This document shows positions 57,227-64,000 of a DNA stretch of 64,000 nucleotides, in pieces. Source of the DNA: Secundilactobacillus mixtipabuli. GTDB lineage: Bacteria > Bacillota > Bacilli > Lactobacillales > Lactobacillaceae. The DNA lies in the NCBI RefSeq assembly GCF_002217925.1, contig NZ_BCMF01000006.1:62001-126000 (forward strand), in the 5' to 3' direction. The notes beneath the pieces were generated by a model. It worked only from the letters and a program-made list of their open reading frames with translations, had not been told where the DNA came from and searched no databases. Made by a program: the position numbers and the translations under genes. Position 1 is the stretch's first letter; the number at the start of each line of letters is the position of its first letter.

Positions 57227-57493
57227 TTAAATTCTAGCGACCAGATGATTGTCAACCAGGGTCGAAACGACGGCCTCGAGCTGCTCAGTGGTACCATCCA
57301 CACTTAATTCAATATTTGCACCGTTTGGAACACCTAGGCTCATGACACCAAGTGAACTGGTGGCAATCGTAGTAGTCCCTTGATATTTAAGCATAATTTT
57401 AAACTGGTATTTTGATAATTCGTTTGTCAGCTGATTAACAACTTCACCCGTTAATCCGTCAGAAGCCACGACTTTAATTGTAGTAATTTCCAA
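57227..57493 (-). CDS. HPr-family protein lacking His15, Crh-like
   Basis: Small HPr-fold protein of 88 residues when started at TTG 57493 (GGGGTG at 6 nt); this gives HPr's usual length and numbering. The HPr active-site His15 is replaced by Thr15 and Arg17 by Glu17 (GLTGE instead of GIHAR), so PEP-dependent phosphorylation by enzyme I is not possible. The regulatory site is kept: Ser46 before LGVMSLG (residues 48-54). This is the pattern of B. subtilis Crh, which has Gln15 and is phosphorylated at Ser46 by HPr kinase to act with CcpA. Such a paralogue is not usual in lactobacilli. No ptsI or ptsH gene is nearby. Confidence 0.78.
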   Translation of the reverse strand: MEITTIKVVASDGLTGEVVNQLTNELSKYQFKIMLKYQGTTTIATSSLGVMSLGVPNGANIELSVDGTTEQLEAVVSTLVDNHLVARI

Positions 57494-57652
57494 TTCAAAC
57501 ACCCCATTTTATTAAATTAGTTTACGGTTCAAGTTCCCTTTGGTTCCGTTAAAGAAACCACTGCTTGGTAAGCGGTTAATACTATGATAGCATGGTACAG
57601 GAAGAAATCAAAAGCAGACGAGATAAATAATGGTAATTAAGGAGAGGTTTTA

Positions 57653-58042
57653 ATGCGCTTTCAGGATTTAGTGCCAATAGAGTTAAACGTGATTGAAACG
57701 TCGACTGTTTACCAAGCTGGGAAACCCAGGCCAAAACAGCACGATTGGCAGATTGACTGGGAACGGTTGCGGCAGCTGATTTTGGATAATGATGAACGGA
57801 TCGATGAAGTTAAAGCAGGAATCGCCGAAGACTGGGTTCGTACACACGGTACCGTTTGGGATCGTTTCCGCGGGTTTTATCGGCGTCCAAATGACAGTTA
57901 TGATTATGATGATACCGTCTTTTGGGGGTATTCATCTTGGGGGACACCCGCTATCGCTGTGATTTTTGCTGACGAAACGGAAGCTTCCTATCAGCTGTAT
58001 AAGGAAGGTATGGACTACAATTTTCACTATTTAGGAAAATAA
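57653..58042 (+). CDS. Protein of unknown function, 129 aa
   Basis: No family recognised. Cytosolic; rich in Asp, Trp and Tyr (YRRPNDSYDYDDTVFWGYSSWGTPAIAVIF), with no signal peptide or membrane segment. It starts with ATG after AAGGAGAGG. It lies 29 nt before the HMG-CoA synthase gene on the same strand, so they are likely co-transcribed. Its role in the mevalonate pathway, if any, cannot be read. The gene looks real because of its ribosome site and codon use. Confidence 0.68.
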   Translation: MRFQDLVPIELNVIETSTVYQAGKPRPKQHDWQIDWERLRQLILDNDERIDEVKAGIAEDWVRTHGTVWDRFRGFYRRPNDSYDYDDTVFWGYSSWGTPAIAVIFADETEASYQLYKEGMDYNFHYLGK

Positions 58043-58071
58043 TTTTGATGCGTCATAAATGAGGAGAAATT

Positions 58072-59250
58072 ATGCAAATTGGAATTGATCAGTTAGCGTT
58101 TTATACGCCAAACACTTATTTAGATCTTGTTGACCTCGCTAATGCAAGGGGTGAAGAGCCGGATAAATATCGAATTGGTATTGGTCAGTCTGAGCAGGCT
58201 GTCATTCCGGTTACTCAAGATGCCGTGACGTTAGCAGCCAACGCTGCCATTAAAGTCGTGGATCAATCTAATCGCGACAAAATTGCCATGGTGTTATTTG
58301 GTACTGAATCGGGTATTGATAATTCGAAATCAGCAGCGATTTACCTGAAGCGGTTGCTTGATCTACCTGATAATATTCGCGCGCTGGAAATCAAGCAGGC
58401 CTGTTACGGCGCGACTGCCGGTGTTCAGTTTGCGGCTGATTATGTTCGTCTTCATCCCGATAAGCAAGTCCTTGTGATCGGGGCTGATATCGCGCGCTAC
58501 GGGCTGCATACGCCCGGAGAAGTGACGCAGGGGGGCGGCGCAGTCGCCATGATAATCAGCGCGGCGCCACGGCTATTAAACCTGGATGACGAAACCGCTT
58601 TTAGGTCTGAAGATATCATGGACTTTTGGCGGCCACTCTACCGGTCAGAAGCCTTAGTTGACGGCCGTTTTTCAGAAAATGTTTACATCGATTTCTTTAA
58701 AGCGGTTTGGTTAGATTACCAGAATCAGACTAACAGAACGATTGCTGACTTTACGGCATTTGCTTTCCATTTACCCTTTACTAAGATGGGGTTGAAAGGG
58801 TTAAGGGCGATTTTACCCGAAGCAACAGAAACGCAGCAGGAACGGTTAAAGGCGAATTTTGAAGCAAGCCGGCAGTATAATCGCCAAGTGGGTAATTTGT
58901 ATACGGGTTCGCTGTATTTAAGTTTGCGGTCGTTATTTGATAATGCGGCCTTAAAACCTGGGCAACGGATTGGTCTGTTTAGTTACGGATCAGGGGCTGA
59001 AGGCGAGTTTTTCAGTGGTACAATTAGTGATCAGTTTAAGGCCCAAAAATCCCGTCAATGGTTTAAAACCTTTTTCAGCAACCGAAAACGTCTAGACGTG
59101 GCTCAATATGAACGGGTCTTTTCACAGACTTTGCCGCAGCACGATGTGTACCTTGACACCAGTTACGACGATGCCCGGTTTGTGCTGACTGGTGTTCAAC
59201 ATGACCAACGCCAATACTTAGATCGTGATCAGCATAAAGTAACAGAATAG
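58072..59250 (+). CDS. mvaS: Hydroxymethylglutaryl-CoA synthase
   Basis: Condenses acetyl-CoA with acetoacetyl-CoA to HMG-CoA, the second step of the mevalonate pathway to isoprenoids. It has 392 residues with the thiolase fold, the catalytic Cys111 in QACYGATAG, Glu79 in GTESGID, and the FHLPFTKM His motif. ATG 58072 follows GAGGAGA. The pathway's other genes are not here, which is usual in lactobacilli, where mvaS is separated. Confidence 0.95.
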   Translation: MQIGIDQLAFYTPNTYLDLVDLANARGEEPDKYRIGIGQSEQAVIPVTQDAVTLAANAAIKVVDQSNRDKIAMVLFGTESGIDNSKSAAIYLKRLLDLPDNIRALEIKQACYGATAGVQFAADYVRLHPDKQVLVIGADIARYGLHTPGEVTQGGGAVAMIISAAPRLLNLDDETAFRSEDIMDFWRPLYRSEALVDGRFSENVYIDFFKAVWLDYQNQTNRTIADFTAFAFHLPFTKMGLKGLRAILPEATETQQERLKANFEASRQYNRQVGNLYTGSLYLSLRSLFDNAALKPGQRIGLFSYGSGAEGEFFSGTISDQFKAQKSRQWFKTFFSNRKRLDVAQYERVFSQTLPQHDVYLDTSYDDARFVLTGVQHDQRQYLDRDQHKVTE

Positions 59251-59252
59251 AA

Positions 59253-59287
59253 AAAAAGAAGTCGGTTATGAAAACCGACTTCTTTTT
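59253..59287. terminator. Bidirectional terminator between mvaS and lexA
   Basis: AAAAAGAAGTCGGTT pairs with AACCGACTTCTTTTT. Perfect 15-bp stem between convergent genes. Confidence 0.95.
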
Positions 59288-59324
59288 ATTGTAAAGTGAA
59301 ACCAATACTAAATTGAAATACTGA

Positions 59325-59954
59325 TTAAAAAATCTCATCACGATACAGACCAACGACTTTACCTAGGATGGTGACATGGTTCAAAATAATGGGGTCCATC
59401 GTATCGTTTTCGGGCTGTAGGCGATAATAATGATCTTCTTTGTAGAATCGTTTGCAGGTTGCTTCGTTTTCTTCGGTCATCGCAATCACAATTTCGCCGT
59501 TTTCAGCGGAATGCTGTTTCTTGACGATCACTTTGTCCCCGTTTAAAATACCGGCGTTAATCATACTTTCACCGCGAATTTTAAGCATAAACAAGTCGTT
59601 AGCTTCCTCCGTTAATTGGTCCGGAACCGGAAAGTAATCCGTTGCTTCTTGAACAGCCAAGATGGGTTCTCCAGCGGCAACCGTGCCTAAAACGGGGATT
59701 CTGGTTGGGGTAGTCACGATTCCGAGAGCTTCCACACCCAAGTCTGTGACTTCCAAAGCTCGTGGCTTAGTTGGGTCCTTAATCAAGAGGCCCTTCTTTG
59801 CTAAGCGGGCAATGTGACCATGGACGGTAGAAGTTGAACTTAAACCGACCTTCTCGCCAATTTCTCGGACGGTTGGCGGATAACCGTGTGATTGAGTCTG
59901 GTTATAAATAAACCGCAGGATTGCAAGTTGTTTTGTTTCTGAAGATTTTGTCAT
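59325..59954 (-). CDS. lexA: SOS repressor LexA
   Basis: Repressor and self-cleaving protease of the SOS response, 209 residues. The N-terminal winged-helix has [23 protein letters not shown]; the cleavage site is Ala94-Gly95 in TVAAGEP; catalytic residues are Ser130 (RGESMI) and Lys168 (TCKRF). It is divergent from ynzC with an SOS box in between. ATG at 59954 is preceded by GAGGTG on the minus strand. Confidence 0.96.
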   Translation of the reverse strand: MTKSSETKQLAILRFIYNQTQSHGYPPTVREIGEKVGLSSTSTVHGHIARLAKKGLLIKDPTKPRALEVTDLGVEALGIVTTPTRIPVLGTVAAGEPILAVQEATDYFPVPDQLTEEANDLFMLKIRGESMINAGILNGDKVIVKKQHSAENGEIVIAMTEENEATCKRFYKEDHYYRLQPENDTMDPIILNHVTILGKVVGLYRDEIF

Positions 59955-59989
59955 GGTTTCACCTCTAACATTCGCTCTGATTTACTGTA

Positions 59990-60029
59990 ATGATAGCATA
60001 GTTGATGCACTATTTCAAACAAGTGTTCG
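59990..60029 (-). promoter_or_regulatory. lexA promoter with overlapping SOS box
   Basis: On the minus strand, TTGAAA (60018-60013), 17 nt, TATCAT (59995-59990). The box CGAAC-ACTT-GTTTG (60029-60016) matches the Gram-positive CGAAC-N4-GTTCG with one change and overlaps the -35, so LexA would block its own promoter. Confidence 0.78.
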
Positions 60030-60171
60030 CTTTTTGACTAAAATTGACCCGTTTCAGCTTTTTAGGAGCCCATTTCGGCCATTTTTCTTCTATATATAGG
60101 CGTTCTTCCTTGATCCAATAGGGGTTTCGAGTTATTATATTAAAGCATGTTTGTATAAGGGAGTGATATGA

Positions 60172-60414
60172 ATGGCAGATACCGAAATGCAAAAACTAAT
60201 CGCCCGCATTAATGAATTAGCCAAAAAAGCCAAAGCTGAAGGCTTAACTGAACTTGAAAAAGTCGAGCGTAAAGACCTTCGTCAAAAGTACCTCAAGAAG
60301 TTCCGTGAGGGCTTTAAAAGCGATATTGAAATGTTACGTGTCTTCGATAAATCCGGTAAGGAAATTACACCCAAAAAGGTTCAAGAAATTCAAAAAAAGA
60401 AGGGTTTACGGTAA
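60172..60414 (+). CDS. ynzC: DUF896 family protein, YnzC-like
   Basis: 80-residue cytosolic protein of the DUF896 family, helical (RINELAKKAKAEGLTELEKVERKDLRQKYL) with a basic C-terminus. Its function is unknown. In B. subtilis the orthologue is in the SOS-controlled yneA-yneB-ynzC operon divergent from lexA; here only ynzC remains, and no YneA-type division inhibitor is seen. ATG 60172 follows GGGAGTG. Confidence 0.9.
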   Translation: MADTEMQKLIARINELAKKAKAEGLTELEKVERKDLRQKYLKKFREGFKSDIEMLRVFDKSGKEITPKKVQEIQKKKGLR

Positions 60415-60507
60415 ACGTTTTACCGATTCCTTCAGAAGCCCTTTCAAAATGGGTTAAACTTGTGTAATATTGTTTACTGGAAGCTACTGTAAAGGAGGCA
60501 CATCCAC

Positions 60508-60735
60508 TTGAGCACTGGAATTTGGATTCTAATTGTGATCGTTGCTTTATTAGCCGGTTTAGCACTTGGTTTCTTCGCAGCTCGTCGGTACATGGAAAAA
60601 TACATCCGTGAAAATCCGCCAATCAACGAAGACCAATTGCGCATGATGATGATGCAAATGGGACAACGTCCTTCAGAAAAGAAATTGCGTCAGATGATGA
60701 ACAGCATGAAACAGCAACAATCAGAAAAGCGTTAA
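60508..60735 (+). CDS. yneF: YneF family membrane protein
   Basis: Small membrane protein of 75 residues: one N-terminal helix ([22 protein letters not shown]) and a charged tail ([30 protein letters not shown]) in the family's pattern. Function is unknown. TTG 60508 follows AAAGGAGG. The gene follows ynzC as in other Bacilli, and ends in a terminator. Confidence 0.92.
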   Translation: MSTGIWILIVIVALLAGLALGFFAARRYMEKYIRENPPINEDQLRMMMMQMGQRPSEKKLRQMMNSMKQQQSEKR

Positions 60736-60752
60736 TTCGCTTTGTTGAAACG

Positions 60753-60780
60753 AAGGCTTGGGTAATCCCGAGCCTTTTTT
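60753..60780 (+). terminator. Terminator after yneF
   Basis: AAGGCTTGGG pairs with CCCGAGCCTT (one G-T), loop TAAT, then a T-run. Confidence 0.9.
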
Positions 60781-60811
60781 GATTTTGTCAGTAAATTTGC
60801 GAGGTGAGCAA

Positions 60812-62569
60812 GTGAGTATCTTTAAAAAATTAGGCTGGTATTTTAAAGCGGAGTGGAAAACCTATCTTTTTGGGTTGCTGGGATTATTGATCACTGCGCT
60901 ATTAGCGGTTATCCCGCCACGGATGATTGGGGTGATCGTGGACCTCATTCATGGGCATCAGTTAACGGTTCGATTATTAATAACGGATCTGTTAATTTTA
61001 CTGGCTGCAGCAGTCGGTCAATACGGTTCACGTTACATGTGGCGCACGGCAATTTGGGGGGCAGCCGCCAAGCTTGAAAAAACGCTGCGTCAGCGATTAT
61101 TCGGGCACTACATGACAATGGATCAAACCTTTTATCAGAAATACCGGACTGGCGATTTAATGGCTCGTGCCACAAATGATCTTCAAGCCATCCAACGGGT
61201 AGCTGGTGGCGGTATTTTACAATTTGCTGATTCTATCATTACGGGCGGTACCACGTTAATTGCGATGATGACCTTGGTCAATTGGCGGTTAACCTTGATT
61301 GCTGTTTTGCCGTTCCCATTACTTGCTGTTATGGCGTACTACCTTGGGCAAAAGATCAACGTTGCCTTTCGGGACTCCCAGGCAGCCTTTTCACGGTTAA
61401 ATAATAAAGCTCAGGAAAGTATTAGCGGCGTCAAAGTGATCAAGAGCCTTGGTCAGGAAAAAGAAGACATCGCTGATTTTAATCAGCAAGTTGACGAAAC
61501 GATTAACGTCAACCGGCGCGTCAACCGGTTAGACGCTTTATTCGATCCCATCACGACGCTGATTATCGCGCTGGCCTACGTTGCCACGATTGTGATGGGT
61601 GGCTCCTTAGTCGTGAGTCATGTGATCACTATTGGTAATCTGGTTTCCTTTATTACCTACTTATCCATGATGATCTGGCCAATTTTTGCTGTGGGCATGT
61701 TATTTAATACCATGGAACGTGGGAATGCTAGTTATGACCGAGTCATGCATTTAATCAATGAACAATCACAAGTGGTTGACCAAGCTCAAGGTAAAAAAGA
61801 GCGGCCAGCAGGTGATTTAACGTTTAATGTGAAACAGTTTAATTATCCTGATGATCCACAAGTGGCGCTAAAAAACGTTCATTTCACCATTCCAGCCGGG
61901 AAAACGCTGGGGATCGTTGGTCGAGTGGGCGCTGGCAAAACAACGATCATGCGGCTACTGCTAAGACAATTTGAACAGTATCAGGGACGGATCAGTTATG
62001 GGGATACGAATATTCTTGATTATCAACTGGACAGTTATCTGCCTGCAATTGGTTACGTGCCACAAGATAGTTTTTTGTTCTCCGAATCCGTTAGGGATAA
62101 CATCGCTTTTGCGAAGCCTGATGCCAGCGACCGAGAAGTGGAACAAGCCGTTTTAGACGCGGACCTAGCTTCGCAAATTGACCAGTTGGAAAATGGGTAT
62201 GATACCTTAGTTGGTGAAGAAGGGGTTTCCCTTTCTGGTGGCCAGCGTCAGCGGGTGGCCATTGCCCGTGCGTTACTGATCAAACCAGAATTATTGATTC
62301 TAGATGATGCGTTATCTGCCGTGGACGCCGAAACTGAAAGTCAGATTTTAGGTAATCTGCACCGTGAACGGGCCGGTAAAACGACGATTATCGCTGCTCA
62401 TCGGCTCAGTTCAGTGATGCAAGCAGATGAAATTATCGTCATGGATCACGGCATGATCACGGAGCGTGGCAACCACAATCAGCTGATGGCTCAAGGCGGC
62501 TGGTACCAGCAAATGTTCCAGCGCCAAGAACTTGAAATGCGGGTAAGGGGGGTTAAAAATGAAAAATAA
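60812..62569 (+). CDS. ABC exporter subunit with degenerate ATPase site, first of a heterodimer
   Basis: Half-transporter of 585 residues: six-helix ABC exporter domain (about 1-320) and ATPase domain (about 340-585). Walker A is GRVGAGKTT, the signature is [15 protein letters not shown], and Walker B is LLILDDALSAVD; Asp499 stands where the catalytic Glu should be, so this site is likely inactive, as in the first subunit of heterodimeric exporters (LmrC/BmrC-like). GTG 60812 follows GAGGTG; the upstream frame from 60758 covers the preceding terminator. It overlaps the next gene by 11 nt. Substrate unknown; multidrug export is known in the family. Confidence 0.92.
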   Translation: MSIFKKLGWYFKAEWKTYLFGLLGLLITALLAVIPPRMIGVIVDLIHGHQLTVRLLITDLLILLAAAVGQYGSRYMWRTAIWGAAAKLEKTLRQRLFGHYMTMDQTFYQKYRTGDLMARATNDLQAIQRVAGGGILQFADSIITGGTTLIAMMTLVNWRLTLIAVLPFPLLAVMAYYLGQKINVAFRDSQAAFSRLNNKAQESISGVKVIKSLGQEKEDIADFNQQVDETINVNRRVNRLDALFDPITTLIIALAYVATIVMGGSLVVSHVITIGNLVSFITYLSMMIWPIFAVGMLFNTMERGNASYDRVMHLINEQSQVVDQAQGKKERPAGDLTFNVKQFNYPDDPQVALKNVHFTIPAGKTLGIVGRVGAGKTTIMRLLLRQFEQYQGRISYGDTNILDYQLDSYLPAIGYVPQDSFLFSESVRDNIAFAKPDASDREVEQAVLDADLASQIDQLENGYDTLVGEEGVSLSGGQRQRVAIARALLIKPELLILDDALSAVDAETESQILGNLHRERAGKTTIIAAHRLSSVMQADEIIVMDHGMITERGNHNQLMAQGGWYQQMFQRQELEMRVRGVKNEK

Positions 62570-64000
62570 TGAGCACCAGTCAGCGTGGGCTAAGAGTATT
62601 CCAGTCAAACAACAATTGGGAATCGTTTCACGGTTGATTGGCTATGCAAAGCCTTACTGGCGTCATTTCATTGTTGCCATCGTTTTAGCTGCCCTTGTCA
62701 GTGTCGTCAACATTATGTTGCCCATGATTTTGAGCAATTACATGGATCATTACCTAAAAGTTGGCCGGGCGGATTTAAAGGTGATGTGGCTGTTCGCGGC
62801 CCTTTACTTTTTTGCCATGCTGACTCGTGCTGTCATGCAATTTTGTCAGACTTACCTTTACAGCATGGGGGCGGAATATATGCTGGAAAGCGTCCGTCGC
62901 CAGTTGTTTAATAAGCTGCACCGGTTAGGGATGCGGTTTTATGATCAAGTTCCTAGTGGTTCGATTCTGTCACGGTTAACTAACGACACCATGTCATTCA
63001 GTACTTTTTGGCAACTGTTCAGCAGTTTAATTGTGGCGCTATTTTCAGTGATCTCTTCAGTGATTGCGATGTTCTTGTTAAATGCCAAGGTCGCAATTTG
63101 GCTGTTGATTTTGCTGCCGCTGCTGGCGGTCACAATCTGGTATTATCAGCGATATAGTTCAAAGGTCTATCGCCGCATGCGCGAGCGGCTCAGTGAACTA
63201 AACTCGCGCTTAGCAGAAGCCATTACCGGGATCAGCATCATTCAGCAATTTCGGCAGGAGAAGCGGATGAACCGTGAATTTGACGATGTTAACGGTGCTT
63301 ATTTCAAGTCCCGTCAAGCAATGATTCGCGTTAATTCCCTCTTATTGAGCCCACTCATTGATCTGTTCTATTCCTTAGGTGTTATCTTTGTGCTGACACT
63401 GCTAGGTGTCCGGGGCCTAAACGGCGTTGTTCCAGCTGGGATGATCTATGCATTCGTCACTTATTTGAATAACTTATTCAACCCAATGACCAGTATGATG
63501 GATAACCTGAGTGATTTTCAGGAGGGAATCGTCTCCGGTTCTCGAGTGATGAAACTGATGGCTGACAATGCTGCAGTTCCGCAGCAAACTCCCGTTGCCG
63601 GCAGGACGATCACCAACGGTAAAATCGAATTTAAACACGTCAGCTTTTCCTACGATGGTGAAACGCCAATCCTGGATGATATTTCCTTTGTTGCGCAACC
63701 AGGACAAACCGTCGCCTTAGTCGGTGAAACGGGTAGCGGTAAATCTTCAATTATTAATGTTTTAATGCGCTTTTACGAATTTCAGTCGGGTCAGGTGTTG
63801 ATCGATGATCATGATATTCGTGAGTATGATTACGCCACATTACGCTCTAAGATGGGACTGGTGCTTCAGGAACCGTTCCTCTTCTACGGGAGTGTTGCGT
63901 CAAACATTCGAATGTTTAATCAAGCTATTTCTGATCAGCAAGTGCGGGCCGCTGCTGCCTTTGTGAATGCGGATAAAATGATCGAGTCGCTGCCACGTGG
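62559..64000 (+). CDS. ABC exporter subunit, second of the heterodimer (cut by window end)
   Basis: Only the first 480 or so residues lie in the window; there is no stop. It has an N-terminal basic stretch (SAWAKSIPVKQQ), a six-helix ABC exporter domain and the start of an ATPase domain with Walker A VGETGSGKSS and a Q-loop LVLQEPFLFYGSV. The signature and Walker B lie outside the window, so I cannot check that this subunit keeps the catalytic Glu, which its partner lacks. ATG 62559 is preceded by GGGGGG, inside the end of the first subunit gene. Together they should form a LmrCD/YheHI-type exporter. Confidence 0.92.
   Translation, partial: MKNNEHQSAWAKSIPVKQQLGIVSRLIGYAKPYWRHFIVAIVLAALVSVVNIMLPMILSNYMDHYLKVGRADLKVMWLFAALYFFAMLTRAVMQFCQTYLYSMGAEYMLESVRRQLFNKLHRLGMRFYDQVPSGSILSRLTNDTMSFSTFWQLFSSLIVALFSVISSVIAMFLLNAKVAIWLLILLPLLAVTIWYYQRYSSKVYRRMRERLSELNSRLAEAITGISIIQQFRQEKRMNREFDDVNGAYFKSRQAMIRVNSLLLSPLIDLFYSLGVIFVLTLLGVRGLNGVVPAGMIYAFVTYLNNLFNPMTSMMDNLSDFQEGIVSGSRVMKLMADNAAVPQQTPVAGRTITNGKIEFKHVSFSYDGETPILDDISFVAQPGQTVALVGETGSGKSSIINVLMRFYEFQSGQVLIDDHDIREYDYATLRSKMGLVLQEPFLFYGSVASNIRMFNQAISDQQVRAAAAFVNADKMIESLPR

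Noticed and set aside
57503-57600. CcpA cre site before the Crh-like gene
   Set aside because: A TGAAC-CG-like stretch occurs on the minus strand, but the spacing is one base short of the cre pattern.
60758-60811. Longer N-terminus of the ABC exporter
   Set aside because: It would start inside the yneF terminator, while GTG 60812 has its own GAGGTG site.

Overview
The window looks like a core-genome segment of a low-to-mid GC lactic acid bacterium of the Lactobacillaceae. Evidence: a KxYKxGKxW-type surface protein with an LPQTxE-like sortase signal, a Gram-positive gene order (ftsW-ylbG-rsmD-coaD-ylbL-comEA-comEB-comEC-holA, then rpsT/rpsO-RNase J, tuf-tig-clpX-ysxC), LexA divergent from ynzC/yneF, HMG-CoA synthase of the mevalonate pathway, and frequent TTG/GTG starts behind strong AGGAGG sites. 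I cannot name the species from sequence alone.

Layout. 1-8 kb: pyruvate dehydrogenase operon (E1a, E1b, E2, E3), a UPF0223 protein, an inositol-phosphatase-family enzyme and the ribosome-associated GTPase BipA. 8-12 kb: a large MBG-repeat cell-wall-anchored protein. 12-24 kb: division/competence/replication block, then rpsT and rpsO divergent from each other, an RNase J2-like protein and a TPR-like protein. 24-29.6 kb: tuf, tig, clpX, engB and a MazG-like protein. 29.7-35.2 kb: argG-argH, a small protein on the other strand, and an amino-acid ABC transporter; the two arginine-side upstream regions share a cis element. 35-46 kb: uvrC, obg, oatA, a lipoprotein, RNase Z, a LapA-like protein, recJ, apt and a tRNA-Ser(CGA). 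46.2-46.8 kb has no gene and may encode a small RNA. 46.8-51.2 kb: redox enzymes (SDR, MDR, AKR) and an MFS exporter. 51.2-53.3 kb: a metal locus in which a Zur-box promoter drives a zinc-type binding protein, next to a CadD-family transporter and a CzrA-like repressor. 53.3-59.3 kb: accessory genes including a GNAT enzyme, a universal stress protein, a DUF805/zinc-ribbon pair, a GH25 lysozyme, a Crh-like HPr paralogue and HMG-CoA synthase. 59.3-64 kb: lexA, ynzC, yneF and a heterodimeric ABC exporter whose second subunit runs off the window.

The observations I rate highest are: (1) an HPr-like protein with Thr15 in place of His15 but Ser46 kept, i.e. Crh-like; (2) the paired zinc uptake/efflux locus with recognisable operators; (3) a two-part cis element shared by argGH and the amino-acid transporter, with half spacing differing by 10 bp; (4) a 109-bp imperfect palindrome after the stress protein gene; (5) a structured, possibly transcribed gap after tRNA-Ser. 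Two short genes (56 and 53 codons) are also annotated. No CRISPR array, rRNA, intact insertion sequence or prophage was seen.
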